A stretch of 6,005 nucleotides of DNA. Source: an uncultured Porphyromonas sp. Its GTDB lineage: Bacteria > Bacteroidota > Bacteroidia > Bacteroidales > Porphyromonadaceae. Every line of letters begins with the position of its first letter. The first letter of the stretch is position 1. The stretch lies in NCBI GenBank assembly GCA_945965245.1, contig CAMFNC010000192.1, forward strand, positions 1-6,005. Direction: 5' to 3'. Positions 1 through 5,305 of the stretch are shown piece by piece. Made by a program: the position numbers and the translations under genes. The notes beneath the pieces were generated by a model that saw only the letters and a program-made list of their open reading frames with translations, was not told the DNA's origin and ran no database searches.

Positions 1-1382
1 TCCAAATTGGCTTGGCTCAATAAATCAGACTGCGCAAAAACAACGGCGGCCTTGTCATCTGCCACGATTTGCCCTTCGTGCATTACCAATACACGCTCTG
101 CCCAGCGGTAAGCCAAATTCATGTCATGCGTGGAGATTATGATGGTTTTACCTTGGTTGTGCAACTCGTCGAGCAGTTGCACAACTTTATTGGTATAATA
201 TCTATCCAAATTCGATGTGGGTTCGTCTAAAATGATAATTTCGGGATCCGTGGCAATAATAGCTGCTATGGCTACCCATTTTTTGCGCCCTTCACTCAAC
301 TTATGCGGAGGGAAATGCTTCACATCCTGCAACTCAAAATCACACAACACCTTTTCCACACGCTCGGACAACTCCTTGCCTTTGAAACCTATATTTTTCA
401 GCCCATACGCCACTTCATCATAAACCGATGGCGTAAAAAGCTGATAGTTCGAATTTTGGAATACCAGCGAAACAATTCTGCGTATGGTGCGCATATCTTT
501 TTTGCCATTGCCCATACGGACACCACGCAAACAGTACTCTCCGGTTTCGTGTTTTAAGATCCCGTTCAGAAGCAGAAAAAGCGTTGATTTGCCGGTACCA
601 TTTTCACCCAAGAGGGCAATTCGCTCACCGGCATGCAGTATCAAATCAATCTGCTTGAGGATAAGTTTATCGGCCTCATAAGCAAAGCTTATATTACGAA
701 GCGAAAGCACCGCTTCTCCCCAAATAGAAGCCTCCGAGGTAGAAGCATCATCCGGCCCATCTTCATAGCCTCGTGAAACCAATCCGTCATACAGATGATT
801 GGCCTCATGCTGTGTCAGAAGCAAAGTCTGAGCCAAAAGCAACCCCGTGTCTTTTACCTTGGCTCGAGAACCCACATATCCCAATCGTGCCACCTGTGCA
901 GTGGAAATATGGCGAATGGTTTCTTCCAATACAAAGATGTAACGGTAGGTCAGTTCAAATAAATCTATTAGCAGCCGAGGAATGCGCAAGGCTCTTAACT
1001 CGGCACACAATTGATAAATGGGAGTTAGTTGTGTAAAGAGCAGCATAGCTCCCACAGCATCGACACAGCGCAGTGTAACACGCACAAAAGCATTCACACC
1101 ACGGGCATCTATACCCCAATTGCCCCACTGTCTATAAGATTCGGCAGACGCACGATTAAACAAAAGAGGCAGACACCCCATAATGATAAAGAGAAATATT
1201 ATGCCGAGACGCACGGTCAGACTTTTGCAGCTCTCCCGTTCGAAACCAAATAAAGCCGCATATATTCCCAGCCCCATCAACAGCAGTACGCCCAAACGGC
1301 TAATCAGCAATGCTGCCACGAGCAACATTACCGGAATAATCAGATGCAATTTATACTTATGCGCCCAAACTTCTGACTTCAT
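1..1382 (-). CDS. cbiQO: CbiQ-CbiO fusion: ECF cobalt transporter T component joined to its ATPase (partial, 3' end off window)
   Basis: One uninterrupted frame of 460 codons carries two ECF cobalt-transporter subunits that are usually separate. Residues 1-222 resemble CbiQ: hydrophobic segments near 14-47, 57-75 and 102-122, then cytoplasmic coupling helices with ARLG (165-168, a divergent first Ala-Arg-Gly motif) and SRG (203-205, the second). A short acidic/Ser-rich linker (206-223) leads to an ATPase domain starting VLSLRNISFAY at 225. That domain has Walker A GENGTGKST (259-267), Q-loop Gln309, signature LSEGR (362-366, not the usual LSGGQ), Walker B IIILDEPTS with catalytic Glu387, D-loop NLD (391-393) and switch His419. 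The visible part ends shortly after the H-loop, so only a C-terminal tail is missing. The ATG at 1382 is chosen because an in-frame TGA lies just upstream. It is 60 bases after cbiN. ATP hydrolysis here would drive Co2+ import through CbiM/CbiN. Domain calls are secure; the exact junction is inferred. Confidence 0.92.
   Translation of the reverse strand, partial: MKSEVWAHKYKLHLIIPVMLLVAALLISRLGVLLLMGLGIYAALFGFERESCKSLTVRLGIIFLFIIMGCLPLLFNRASAESYRQWGNWGIDARGVNAFVRVTLRCVDAVGAMLLFTQLTPIYQLCAELRALRIPRLLIDLFELTYRYIFVLEETIRHISTAQVARLGYVGSRAKVKDTGLLLAQTLLLTQHEANHLYDGLVSRGYEDGPDDASTSEASIWGEAVLSLRNISFAYEADKLILKQIDLILHAGERIALLGENGTGKSTLFLLLNGILKHETGEYCLRGVRMGNGKKDMRTIRRIVSLVFQNSNYQLFTPSVYDEVAYGLKNIGFKGKELSERVEKVLCDFELQDVKHFPPHKLSEGRKKWVAIAAIIATDPEIIILDEPTSNLDRYYTNKVVQLLDELHNQGKTIIISTHDMNLAYRWAERVLVMHEGQIVADDKAAVVFAQSDLLSQANL
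708..721 (-). promoter_or_regulatory. Possible internal translation start for free CbiO within cbiQO
   Basis: Inside the fusion frame, codon 225 is GTG (710-708), preceded at five bases by a GGGGAG stretch (721-716) resembling a Shine-Dalgarno site. Initiation here would give a protein beginning with the fMet-coded GTG followed by LSLRNISFAY, which is how free-standing CbiO proteins typically begin. Bacteroidota rely little on Shine-Dalgarno pairing and Gly/Glu codons produce such stretches by chance, so this is suggestive only. Confidence 0.25.
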
Positions 1383-1402
1383 GGTTCAAAGTATCGTTCA
1401 GC

Positions 1403-1420
1403 TATTGGATGGTGCCAATA
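1403..1420 (-). other. Small hairpin in the cbiN-cbiQO intergenic spacer
   Basis: A perfect 6-bp inverted repeat (TATTGG / CCAATA) with a 6-base loop lies between the cbiN stop and the cbiQO start, ending 21 bases before the ATG. There is no following T-run, so it is not a terminator. It could stabilise mRNA or modulate translation of cbiQO, or be chance. Confidence 0.25.
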
Positions 1421-1442
1421 ACCCGACGTTTATCTTCCCCCG

Positions 1443-1739
1443 CTATCGATTGGCATTCTTTTGCTTCTTCAGCAATCGGAATGCCCATGCAAAAAGAGCT
1501 ATTCCGATGGCTACCTGTAAAACAAACAACCACGGTTCGGCTGCCTCGGAAGGTTCAAATCCCTGCCAAAAAGGATGAGGGATATAATCCGGATTGACAG
1601 TTTGAATTAATTCTCCGGCTTTATCATCCGTTCCATCGCCCAGCTCCATTACATTACCCAAGAGAGGAAGCAAAAGGAATATCAATCCGCATACTGCCAA
1701 AAACCAGATATGCCATTTCGGTTGTGAATTATTTTTCAT
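1443..1739 (-). CDS. cbiN: CbiN, small membrane subunit of the cobalt ECF transporter
   Basis: This 98-residue protein has the full CbiN layout: a short cytoplasmic N-terminus, a membrane helix near 10-28, an extracytoplasmic loop of about 40 residues and a second helix near 69-88, followed by a basic tail. The loop has the family features: an acidic start (MELGDGTDD, 31-39), then ELIQTVNPDY (43-52) and a Trp/Pro-rich stretch with HPFW (55-58). CbiN is the auxiliary component that works with CbiM to load Co2+; in NikMN-type systems its loop contacts the CbiM metal site. The ATG overlaps the cbiM stop in an ATGA arrangement (1739-1736), which points to translational coupling and equal expression. 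Its length is typical and nothing is broken. Confidence 0.95.
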   Translation of the reverse strand: MKNNSQPKWHIWFLAVCGLIFLLLPLLGNVMELGDGTDDKAGELIQTVNPDYIPHPFWQGFEPSEAAEPWLFVLQVAIGIALFAWAFRLLKKQKNANR

Positions 1740-2482
1740 TTCTGCATTTCTTTTTGGAGTGTGAATAACTTCAGCCCGACACCCTGAGCTTTGAGTACCT
1801 TGACCACCAATACCGTGATAACTCCCTCAAGCAACGCCAAAGGTACCTGGGTAATGGCAAAAACAGAAAGGAACTTGATGGCAGCCCCCCAAATACCCAC
1901 AGAGGGATCTGGAAATACAATGGCCAATTGAAACGATGTGGCGATATAGGTGGCCATGGTGCCACAGAACGTGGCCAAAAATAGAGTCAAAATCTCCGGA
2001 CAGCGCAAACGAGGTAGTAATTTGAGCAATCCGAACGCCACAAACGGACCCGCCACAGAAAGCGAGAATACATTTGCCCCTAATGTGCTGATGCCTCCGT
2101 GAGCCAATAGCAAGGCTTGAAATAGCAACACGATGACACCAATCAGCGGCATGGCCCACGGCCCAACCAAGACGGTGCCGAGAGTGGTACCGGTCAAATG
2201 CGAGCTACTGCCCGTTACCGAAGGCAGTTTGAGAGCCGACAAGATAAAAACAAAAGCGGCAGAAAGAGCTATCAACACTTTGAGTTTGGGATTTTGCTCC
2301 ACCCGTTTGCGCAAGAAACGATAACTCAAAATCACAAATGGCAAGGCTATGGCATACCAGATACCACACCACTGCATGGGCAGAAAGCCCTCCATAATGT
2401 GCATGGCAAAAGCCGGCTGTGCTGTTACCAATAGCACAATCACCACAAAAGCAAGCAACTTATTTTTTTTATTGTACAGCAT
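1736..2482 (-). CDS. cbiM: CbiM, substrate-binding membrane subunit of the cobalt ECF transporter
   Basis: This is a 248-residue integral membrane S component that selects and carries Co2+. The N-terminus is a signal peptide: a lysine-rich start (residues 4-8), a hydrophobic core (9-20) and the cleavage context AFA before MHIMEGFLP (27-35). In this family, cleavage exposes a new N-terminus whose Met1 and His2 (here Met27 and His28) help form the metal site with a later histidine, for which His95 in GSSSHLTGT is the candidate. The conserved block QALLLAHGGISTLGAN (122-137) is also present. The N-terminal Met-His architecture fits Co2+ or Ni2+; cobalt is preferred because cbiK is adjacent. It starts 15 bases after the cbiK stop and overlaps cbiN by four bases. 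A run of eight A on the coding strand falls in codons 4-7, but the frame is intact. Confidence 0.96.
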   Translation of the reverse strand: MLYNKKNKLLAFVVIVLLVTAQPAFAMHIMEGFLPMQWCGIWYAIALPFVILSYRFLRKRVEQNPKLKVLIALSAAFVFILSALKLPSVTGSSSHLTGTTLGTVLVGPWAMPLIGVIVLLFQALLLAHGGISTLGANVFSLSVAGPFVAFGLLKLLPRLRCPEILTLFLATFCGTMATYIATSFQLAIVFPDPSVGIWGAAIKFLSVFAITQVPLALLEGVITVLVVKVLKAQGVGLKLFTLQKEMQK

Positions 2483-2497
2483 AGTATAGGGTTGTAA

Positions 2498-3391
2498 TTA
2501 CAGATTTACTCTTTCGGCTCTGCGCATATGCTCAATCCAAATTTGACGAATCGGCTCATAATCAGCCAATCCCAAAAGATGACAATTATCTTCACGGTCA
2601 ATTCGATAGCCCTTGCGAAGCAACTGTACCATCCAGCTTTGGTTTTCATCCGCTTCATCAGGTTCTGCTACTCCTGCCAAATCATTTTGAGCATGATCGC
2701 CGGCCACCGACATCAATGGTGCCAGATTAATCACTGACCCAGGCTCCAGATGCTCATCCAGATAATCACTCACATAATCAAACAGCATGGATTCATAATC
2801 CACAGTACCAATCACTATCTTGGGATTACGAGTTTGCAAATAGCGATTCAAACTGTAATAGCGTTTATTGGCTTCGGGATAAGCGGCCGTATGATTACCA
2901 TGCCCCATAAGCACCAAAGCTTCTCCTCTATCCAAACATTCAGAGAAAATATCCAAAAGTGCATCCCCCACGGCATCGCGATCGGCATCATCCCATAGGA
3001 GCGGACGCCCCAAACAAACCGTTACCTCGGGAAACTCTTTCAGAAAATCAGGTATATACCGCTCCGTCAGCGAAGAGTATTCCAGACCGGGAATAACATG
3101 AAGCGACTGCACCACAATACGCTTATAGCCCACATGCCCCAAAGCCTTGAGCCATACATCGGGTGCATGGTAAACCTCACCGGACTTTTCCGCCCAACGC
3201 TTCATACATATTTTGGACGTAAAAGACATAAAAAGATCGCTTTGCGGAAAAGCTCTCATAAAAGTATCTCGCAAAGAAGCAAATGTGCGATGCGGACCCG
3301 TATGTGTGCTACCGAAAGTGACCAACAAAATAGCGTCTTCACTCTTCTTTTGCAACCCGATAGAGGCGATTACCTCATTTATTTGGTTCAT
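2498..3391 (-). CDS. cbiK: CbiK, anaerobic sirohydrochlorin cobaltochelatase
   Basis: This 297-residue protein inserts Co2+ into sirohydrochlorin-type tetrapyrroles without ATP, the metal-insertion step of early-cobalt (anaerobic) B12 synthesis. The class II chelatase fold shows two repeated halves. The N-terminal half has ILLVTFGSTHTGP (21-33) and QSLHVIPGLEY (95-105). The C-terminal half has LMGHGNH (161-167) and APLMSVAGDHAQND (224-237), closing with GLADYEPIRQIWIEHM (274-289). His164 and His233 match the positions of the two metal-handling histidines known in CbiK. No signal peptide is visible, so it should be cytoplasmic, unlike periplasmic CbiK forms in some sulfate reducers. It is the first gene of the cobalt operon, with cbiM 15 bases downstream, so imported Co2+ is probably passed to this enzyme. 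Use with another metal or porphyrin cannot be excluded from sequence alone. Confidence 0.94.
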   Translation of the reverse strand: MNQINEVIASIGLQKKSEDAILLVTFGSTHTGPHRTFASLRDTFMRAFPQSDLFMSFTSKICMKRWAEKSGEVYHAPDVWLKALGHVGYKRIVVQSLHVIPGLEYSSLTERYIPDFLKEFPEVTVCLGRPLLWDDADRDAVGDALLDIFSECLDRGEALVLMGHGNHTAAYPEANKRYYSLNRYLQTRNPKIVIGTVDYESMLFDYVSDYLDEHLEPGSVINLAPLMSVAGDHAQNDLAGVAEPDEADENQSWMVQLLRKGYRIDREDNCHLLGLADYEPIRQIWIEHMRRAERVNL

Positions 3392-3412
3392 TCTAATAAA
3401 AAATTATACAAA

Positions 3413-3444
3413 CAAAGATAAGTTTTTCGTCTGTCGTTACCTAA
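3413..3444 (-). promoter_or_regulatory. Bacteroidota-type promoter for the cbiK-cbiM-cbiN-cbiQO operon
   Basis: TATCTTTG at 3420-3413 is an exact match to the Bacteroidota -7 consensus TAnnTTTG. A partial -33 element, TTAG (3444-3441; consensus TTTG or TTG), lies 20 bases upstream, within the usual 19-21 spacing. Transcription would begin near 3407-3409, giving a leader of only about 16-20 bases before the cbiK ATG. That is too short for a riboswitch. The leader is AT-rich and has no Shine-Dalgarno site. Confidence 0.6.
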
Positions 3445-3465
3445 AAAAACAACTCCAAGTTTCAA

Positions 3466-4527
3466 TTACCCCTCTTTTTGTCCGGATTGGCGCAGCTGCT
3501 CCTTAGTACTGAGCATACCGCAGGCAGCACTGATATCCTCGCCACGGGAGGCACGGATGGTAGCCGTAAACCCTTTTTGCTCCAACCATGTGCGAAATTG
3601 CTCCATTTTCTCATCACTTACAGGACTGAAATTGATATTGGGAATGCGGTGAAAACGAATCAGATTAACTCGGCAAGGGATACCGCGTAAAAGTCGAGCC
3701 AAAGCTGCGACATGAGCTGCACTGTCATTCATACCTTGGAAAACGATGTACTCGAACGAGACTCTGCGCTGTCCGCCGAAATCCACACGGCGAATCAGTT
3801 CCAAAACATCTGCCAGAGGCATGGCATGCTCCACTGGCATGATTTCGGCACGTTCGGCAGGGATGGGATTATGCAGACTGACCGCCAGATGGCATTTGGT
3901 TTCCACCAGGAAACGTTCCAATCCCTTCCGCACACCAATAGTGGAAAGCGTTATGCGCTTAGGACTCCAAGCCATGCCCCAAGAAGCCGTCAATATGTCT
4001 ATGCTGCGCAATACTTCGTCCACGTTGTCGAGCGGTTCGCCCATGCCCATATACACAATATTGGTCAGTCTGTCGGCTTCATTCACGGAGAGTATCTGAT
4101 TTACAATTTCCGCAGCTGTCAGATTACCTCGCCAACCTTGTTTGCCGGTCTGACAGAAAAGGCAATTCATCTTACATCCGATTTGAGATGAAATACACAG
4201 TGTGGCACGCTCCTCCTCGGGTATCATTACCGCCTCTATCCATCCCGCATTGCCCTGCACATCGCACACCTCAAAAAGATATTTACGTGTGCCATCGGCA
4301 GATGTTTGCACACGTACCGGCGGCGTCCTGCCCACACAATAGTTTTCGCCGAGAAGCGCGCGTGCTTTTTGTGACAGATTGGTCATGGCATCAATAGATG
4401 TAACCTTATGTACATAAAGCCACTGCGCCATCTGCTTACCGGCAAAGCGTGGCAGCCCCATTTGTACTGCCAAATCGGTGAGTTCGGCTAAAGTTTTTCC
4501 CAAAAGCAGGGTCTTATTTTCTTGCAT
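3466..4527 (-). CDS. rlmN: RlmN, dual-specificity 23S rRNA/tRNA adenine-C2 methyltransferase
   Basis: This 353-residue radical-SAM enzyme methylates C2 of A2503 in 23S rRNA and, in studied species, A37 of some tRNAs. The cluster motif is C118-x3-C122-x2-C125 within IGCKMNCLFCQTG. Cys111 (in TLCISSQ) and Cys336 (in SAACGML) match the cysteines flanking the cluster motif and near the C-terminus of E. coli RlmN, the latter being the methyl-carrying one. The SAM-contact motif GMGEPLDN (161-168) and an N-terminal domain with GLPRFAGKQMAQWLY (24-38) are present. The frame stays open back to an ATG at 4719, but that start would run through a tRNA and a terminator. The ATG at 4527 gives the normal family length and lies just after the -7 element at 4559-4552. 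Cfr-type antibiotic resistance is less likely, because the protein reads as RlmN throughout. Confidence 0.96.
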   Translation of the reverse strand: MQENKTLLLGKTLAELTDLAVQMGLPRFAGKQMAQWLYVHKVTSIDAMTNLSQKARALLGENYCVGRTPPVRVQTSADGTRKYLFEVCDVQGNAGWIEAVMIPEEERATLCISSQIGCKMNCLFCQTGKQGWRGNLTAAEIVNQILSVNEADRLTNIVYMGMGEPLDNVDEVLRSIDILTASWGMAWSPKRITLSTIGVRKGLERFLVETKCHLAVSLHNPIPAERAEIMPVEHAMPLADVLELIRRVDFGGQRRVSFEYIVFQGMNDSAAHVAALARLLRGIPCRVNLIRFHRIPNINFSPVSDEKMEQFRTWLEQKGFTATIRASRGEDISAACGMLSTKEQLRQSGQKEG

Positions 4528-4551
4528 TTCTCGAATAATCGGTTTAAGCCA

Positions 4552-4583
4552 CAAAATTACGGGTTTTCTCTGGACATAATTAA
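4552..4583 (-). promoter_or_regulatory. Bacteroidota-type promoter for rlmN
   Basis: TAATTTTG (4559-4552) is an exact TAnnTTTG -7 match. The -33 region is weak: TTAA at 4583-4580, 20 bases upstream. A start near 4546-4548 would leave a leader of about 20 bases before ATG 4527, which also excludes the longer in-frame starts. It follows directly after the tRNA terminator, so rlmN should be transcribed independently of the tRNA. Confidence 0.55.
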
Positions 4584-4618
4584 TTATTGCCGCCCTATAA
4601 AAGTTTTGCCGCATGGCT

Positions 4619-4659
4619 AAAAAAACTGCGCCACATCTCATTAAGAAGATGTGACGCAG
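4619..4659 (-). terminator. Rho-independent terminator after tRNA-Thr
   Basis: On the minus strand a 13-bp stem forms from CTGCGTCACATCT-type arms (4659-4647 with 4638-4626), including one U-G wobble (4654/4631), around an 8-base loop (4646-4639). It is followed at once by seven T (4625-4619). The A/T asymmetry makes it work only for leftward transcription. It ends the tRNA-Thr transcript 25 bases after the mature tRNA end and separates it from rlmN. Confidence 0.9.
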
Positions 4660-4683
4660 CCAACACATTAACAACAATCTAAG

Positions 4684-4756
4684 AGCCGAAAGCCGGACTC
4701 GAACCGGCGACCTATTCATTACGAATGAATTGCTCTACCAACTGAGCTATTTCGGC
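4684..4756 (-). tRNA. tRNA-Thr (anticodon CGT)
   Basis: The 73-base gene folds as a complete cloverleaf. The acceptor stem is GCCGAAA/TTTCGGC with discriminator T, and the D arm is GCTC/GAGC around AGTTGGTA. The anticodon stem is ATTCA/TGAAT with loop TTCGTAA, so the anticodon is CGT, reading ACG (Thr). The variable loop is AGGTC, and the T arm is GCCGG/CCGGC around TTCGAGT. CCA is not encoded. The position after the anticodon is A. It has its own promoter motif upstream and a terminator downstream, so it looks like a single-tRNA transcription unit. Confidence 0.97.
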
Positions 4757-4799
4757 AGCTTTTGCCTCTCTCCAAGACGTACTGCCTGGAAAAACAGCG

Positions 4800-4830
4800 C
4801 AAAGATATGAAATTATTTAATATCCCCCAG
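4800..4830 (-). promoter_or_regulatory. Bacteroidota-type promoter for tRNA-Thr
   Basis: TATCTTTG (4807-4800) is an exact -7 match, identical to the one before cbiK. CTG (4830-4828), one base from the -33 TTG, lies 20 bases upstream inside the last codons of the preceding gene. Transcription would begin near 4794-4796, leaving a 5' leader of roughly 40 bases to be removed by RNase P. Confidence 0.6.
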
Positions 4831-5256
4831 CAGTTCGTCCATAAACTTATTCAAATCGCTGTTCAAGCCTTTGAGCAGAGGTTCATCCAAAAGGATAATA
4901 TCATCATCCAAAAACAGCAACTGTTCCAGACTATTCATCCCATCATCCACCAATTCCACGGATAGTGGTTTGACAAAAAGTTCGTTTTCCCAGAATCCCT
5001 TTTGCTCCAACAAACTAACGGTTTCACGCACCAACTGAATCAACGCTTTTTTGTCCGGATTCTGTCCATCTGCCCATGCAAACAGTGTGCATTGCGCCAA
5101 AAGGTTATCATTATCATTATACAAGTTCACATCACCACGCTCCACATCCACCTGCACAAACAGATCATGCAGCGGCATCGGATTGTGGCCTTCGGCCGGG
5201 TTAATTAGCTGTTGAAACAGATTTCGCAGCAGCGAACGTTCTTTCTCGTAAATCAT
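4813..5256 (-). CDS. Hypothetical acidic protein between valS and tRNA-Thr
   Basis: I do not recognise this 147-residue protein. It has no signal peptide and no membrane segment, so it is probably soluble and cytoplasmic. It is strongly acidic: 28 Asp/Glu against 12 Lys/Arg. Clusters include NLYNDNDN (44-51) and the C-terminal FLDDDIILLDEPLL, which alternates acidic and aliphatic residues. The middle, ALIQLVRETVSLLEQKGFW, reads as an amphipathic helix. The LLDEP tetrad is not a Walker B site here, as there is no P-loop. It starts 49 bases after valS ends, and its stop is followed within six bases by the tRNA promoter motif. It is taken as real because it is the only long minus-strand frame here, fits the gene spacing and has protein-like composition. 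Co-transcription with valS is possible. No function is assigned. Confidence 0.8.
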   Translation of the reverse strand: MIYEKERSLLRNLFQQLINPAEGHNPMPLHDLFVQVDVERGDVNLYNDNDNLLAQCTLFAWADGQNPDKKALIQLVRETVSLLEQKGFWENELFVKPLSVELVDDGMNSLEQLLFLDDDIILLDEPLLKGLNSDLNKFMDELLGDIK

Positions 5257-5268
5257 CGTATTGGGGGT

Positions 5269-5297
5269 ATAAAGTAATTTGACGAAGCATTATGCAA
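5269..5297 (-). promoter_or_regulatory. Weak candidate promoter upstream of the acidic hypothetical gene
   Basis: TACTTTAT (5276-5269) matches TAnnTTTG except at the last two bases, and TTG (5297-5295) lies 18 bases upstream. It sits in the 49-base gap after valS. The leader would be under about ten bases, so read-through from valS is an equally good explanation for expression. Confidence 0.3.
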
Positions 5298-5305
5298 TTT
5301 ACGTT

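Noticed and set aside
2463..2470. Run of eight A on the coding strand in cbiM codons 4-7, a possible slippage or phase-variation site
   Set aside because: The frame is intact, and short A-runs are common at lysine-rich signal peptide starts. Nothing shows variation.
3443..3461. Possible terminator after rlmN: AACT/AGTT stem with seven T
   Set aside because: The stem is only 4 bp of mainly A-T pairs with a 3-base loop. It is too weak to call, and the T-run overlaps the -33 region of the cbiK promoter.
3712..4191. Plus-strand open frame of 159 codons
   Set aside because: It lies opposite rlmN, has no recognisable domain and is an antisense shadow of a well-supported gene. The same applies to the other plus-strand frames across the window and to the minus-strand frames inside cbiM.
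4528..4719. Upstream extension of the rlmN frame to an ATG at 4719
   Set aside because: It would translate through part of tRNA-Thr, the terminator and the rlmN promoter, and adds 64 residues with no RlmN similarity.
3466..4756. Functional link between the adjacent tRNA-Thr (A at position 37) and RlmN, which methylates A37 of some tRNAs
   Set aside because: tRNA-Thr is not among the known RlmN tRNA substrates in E. coli, to my knowledge, and the two genes are separated by a terminator. Adjacency alone is not evidence.
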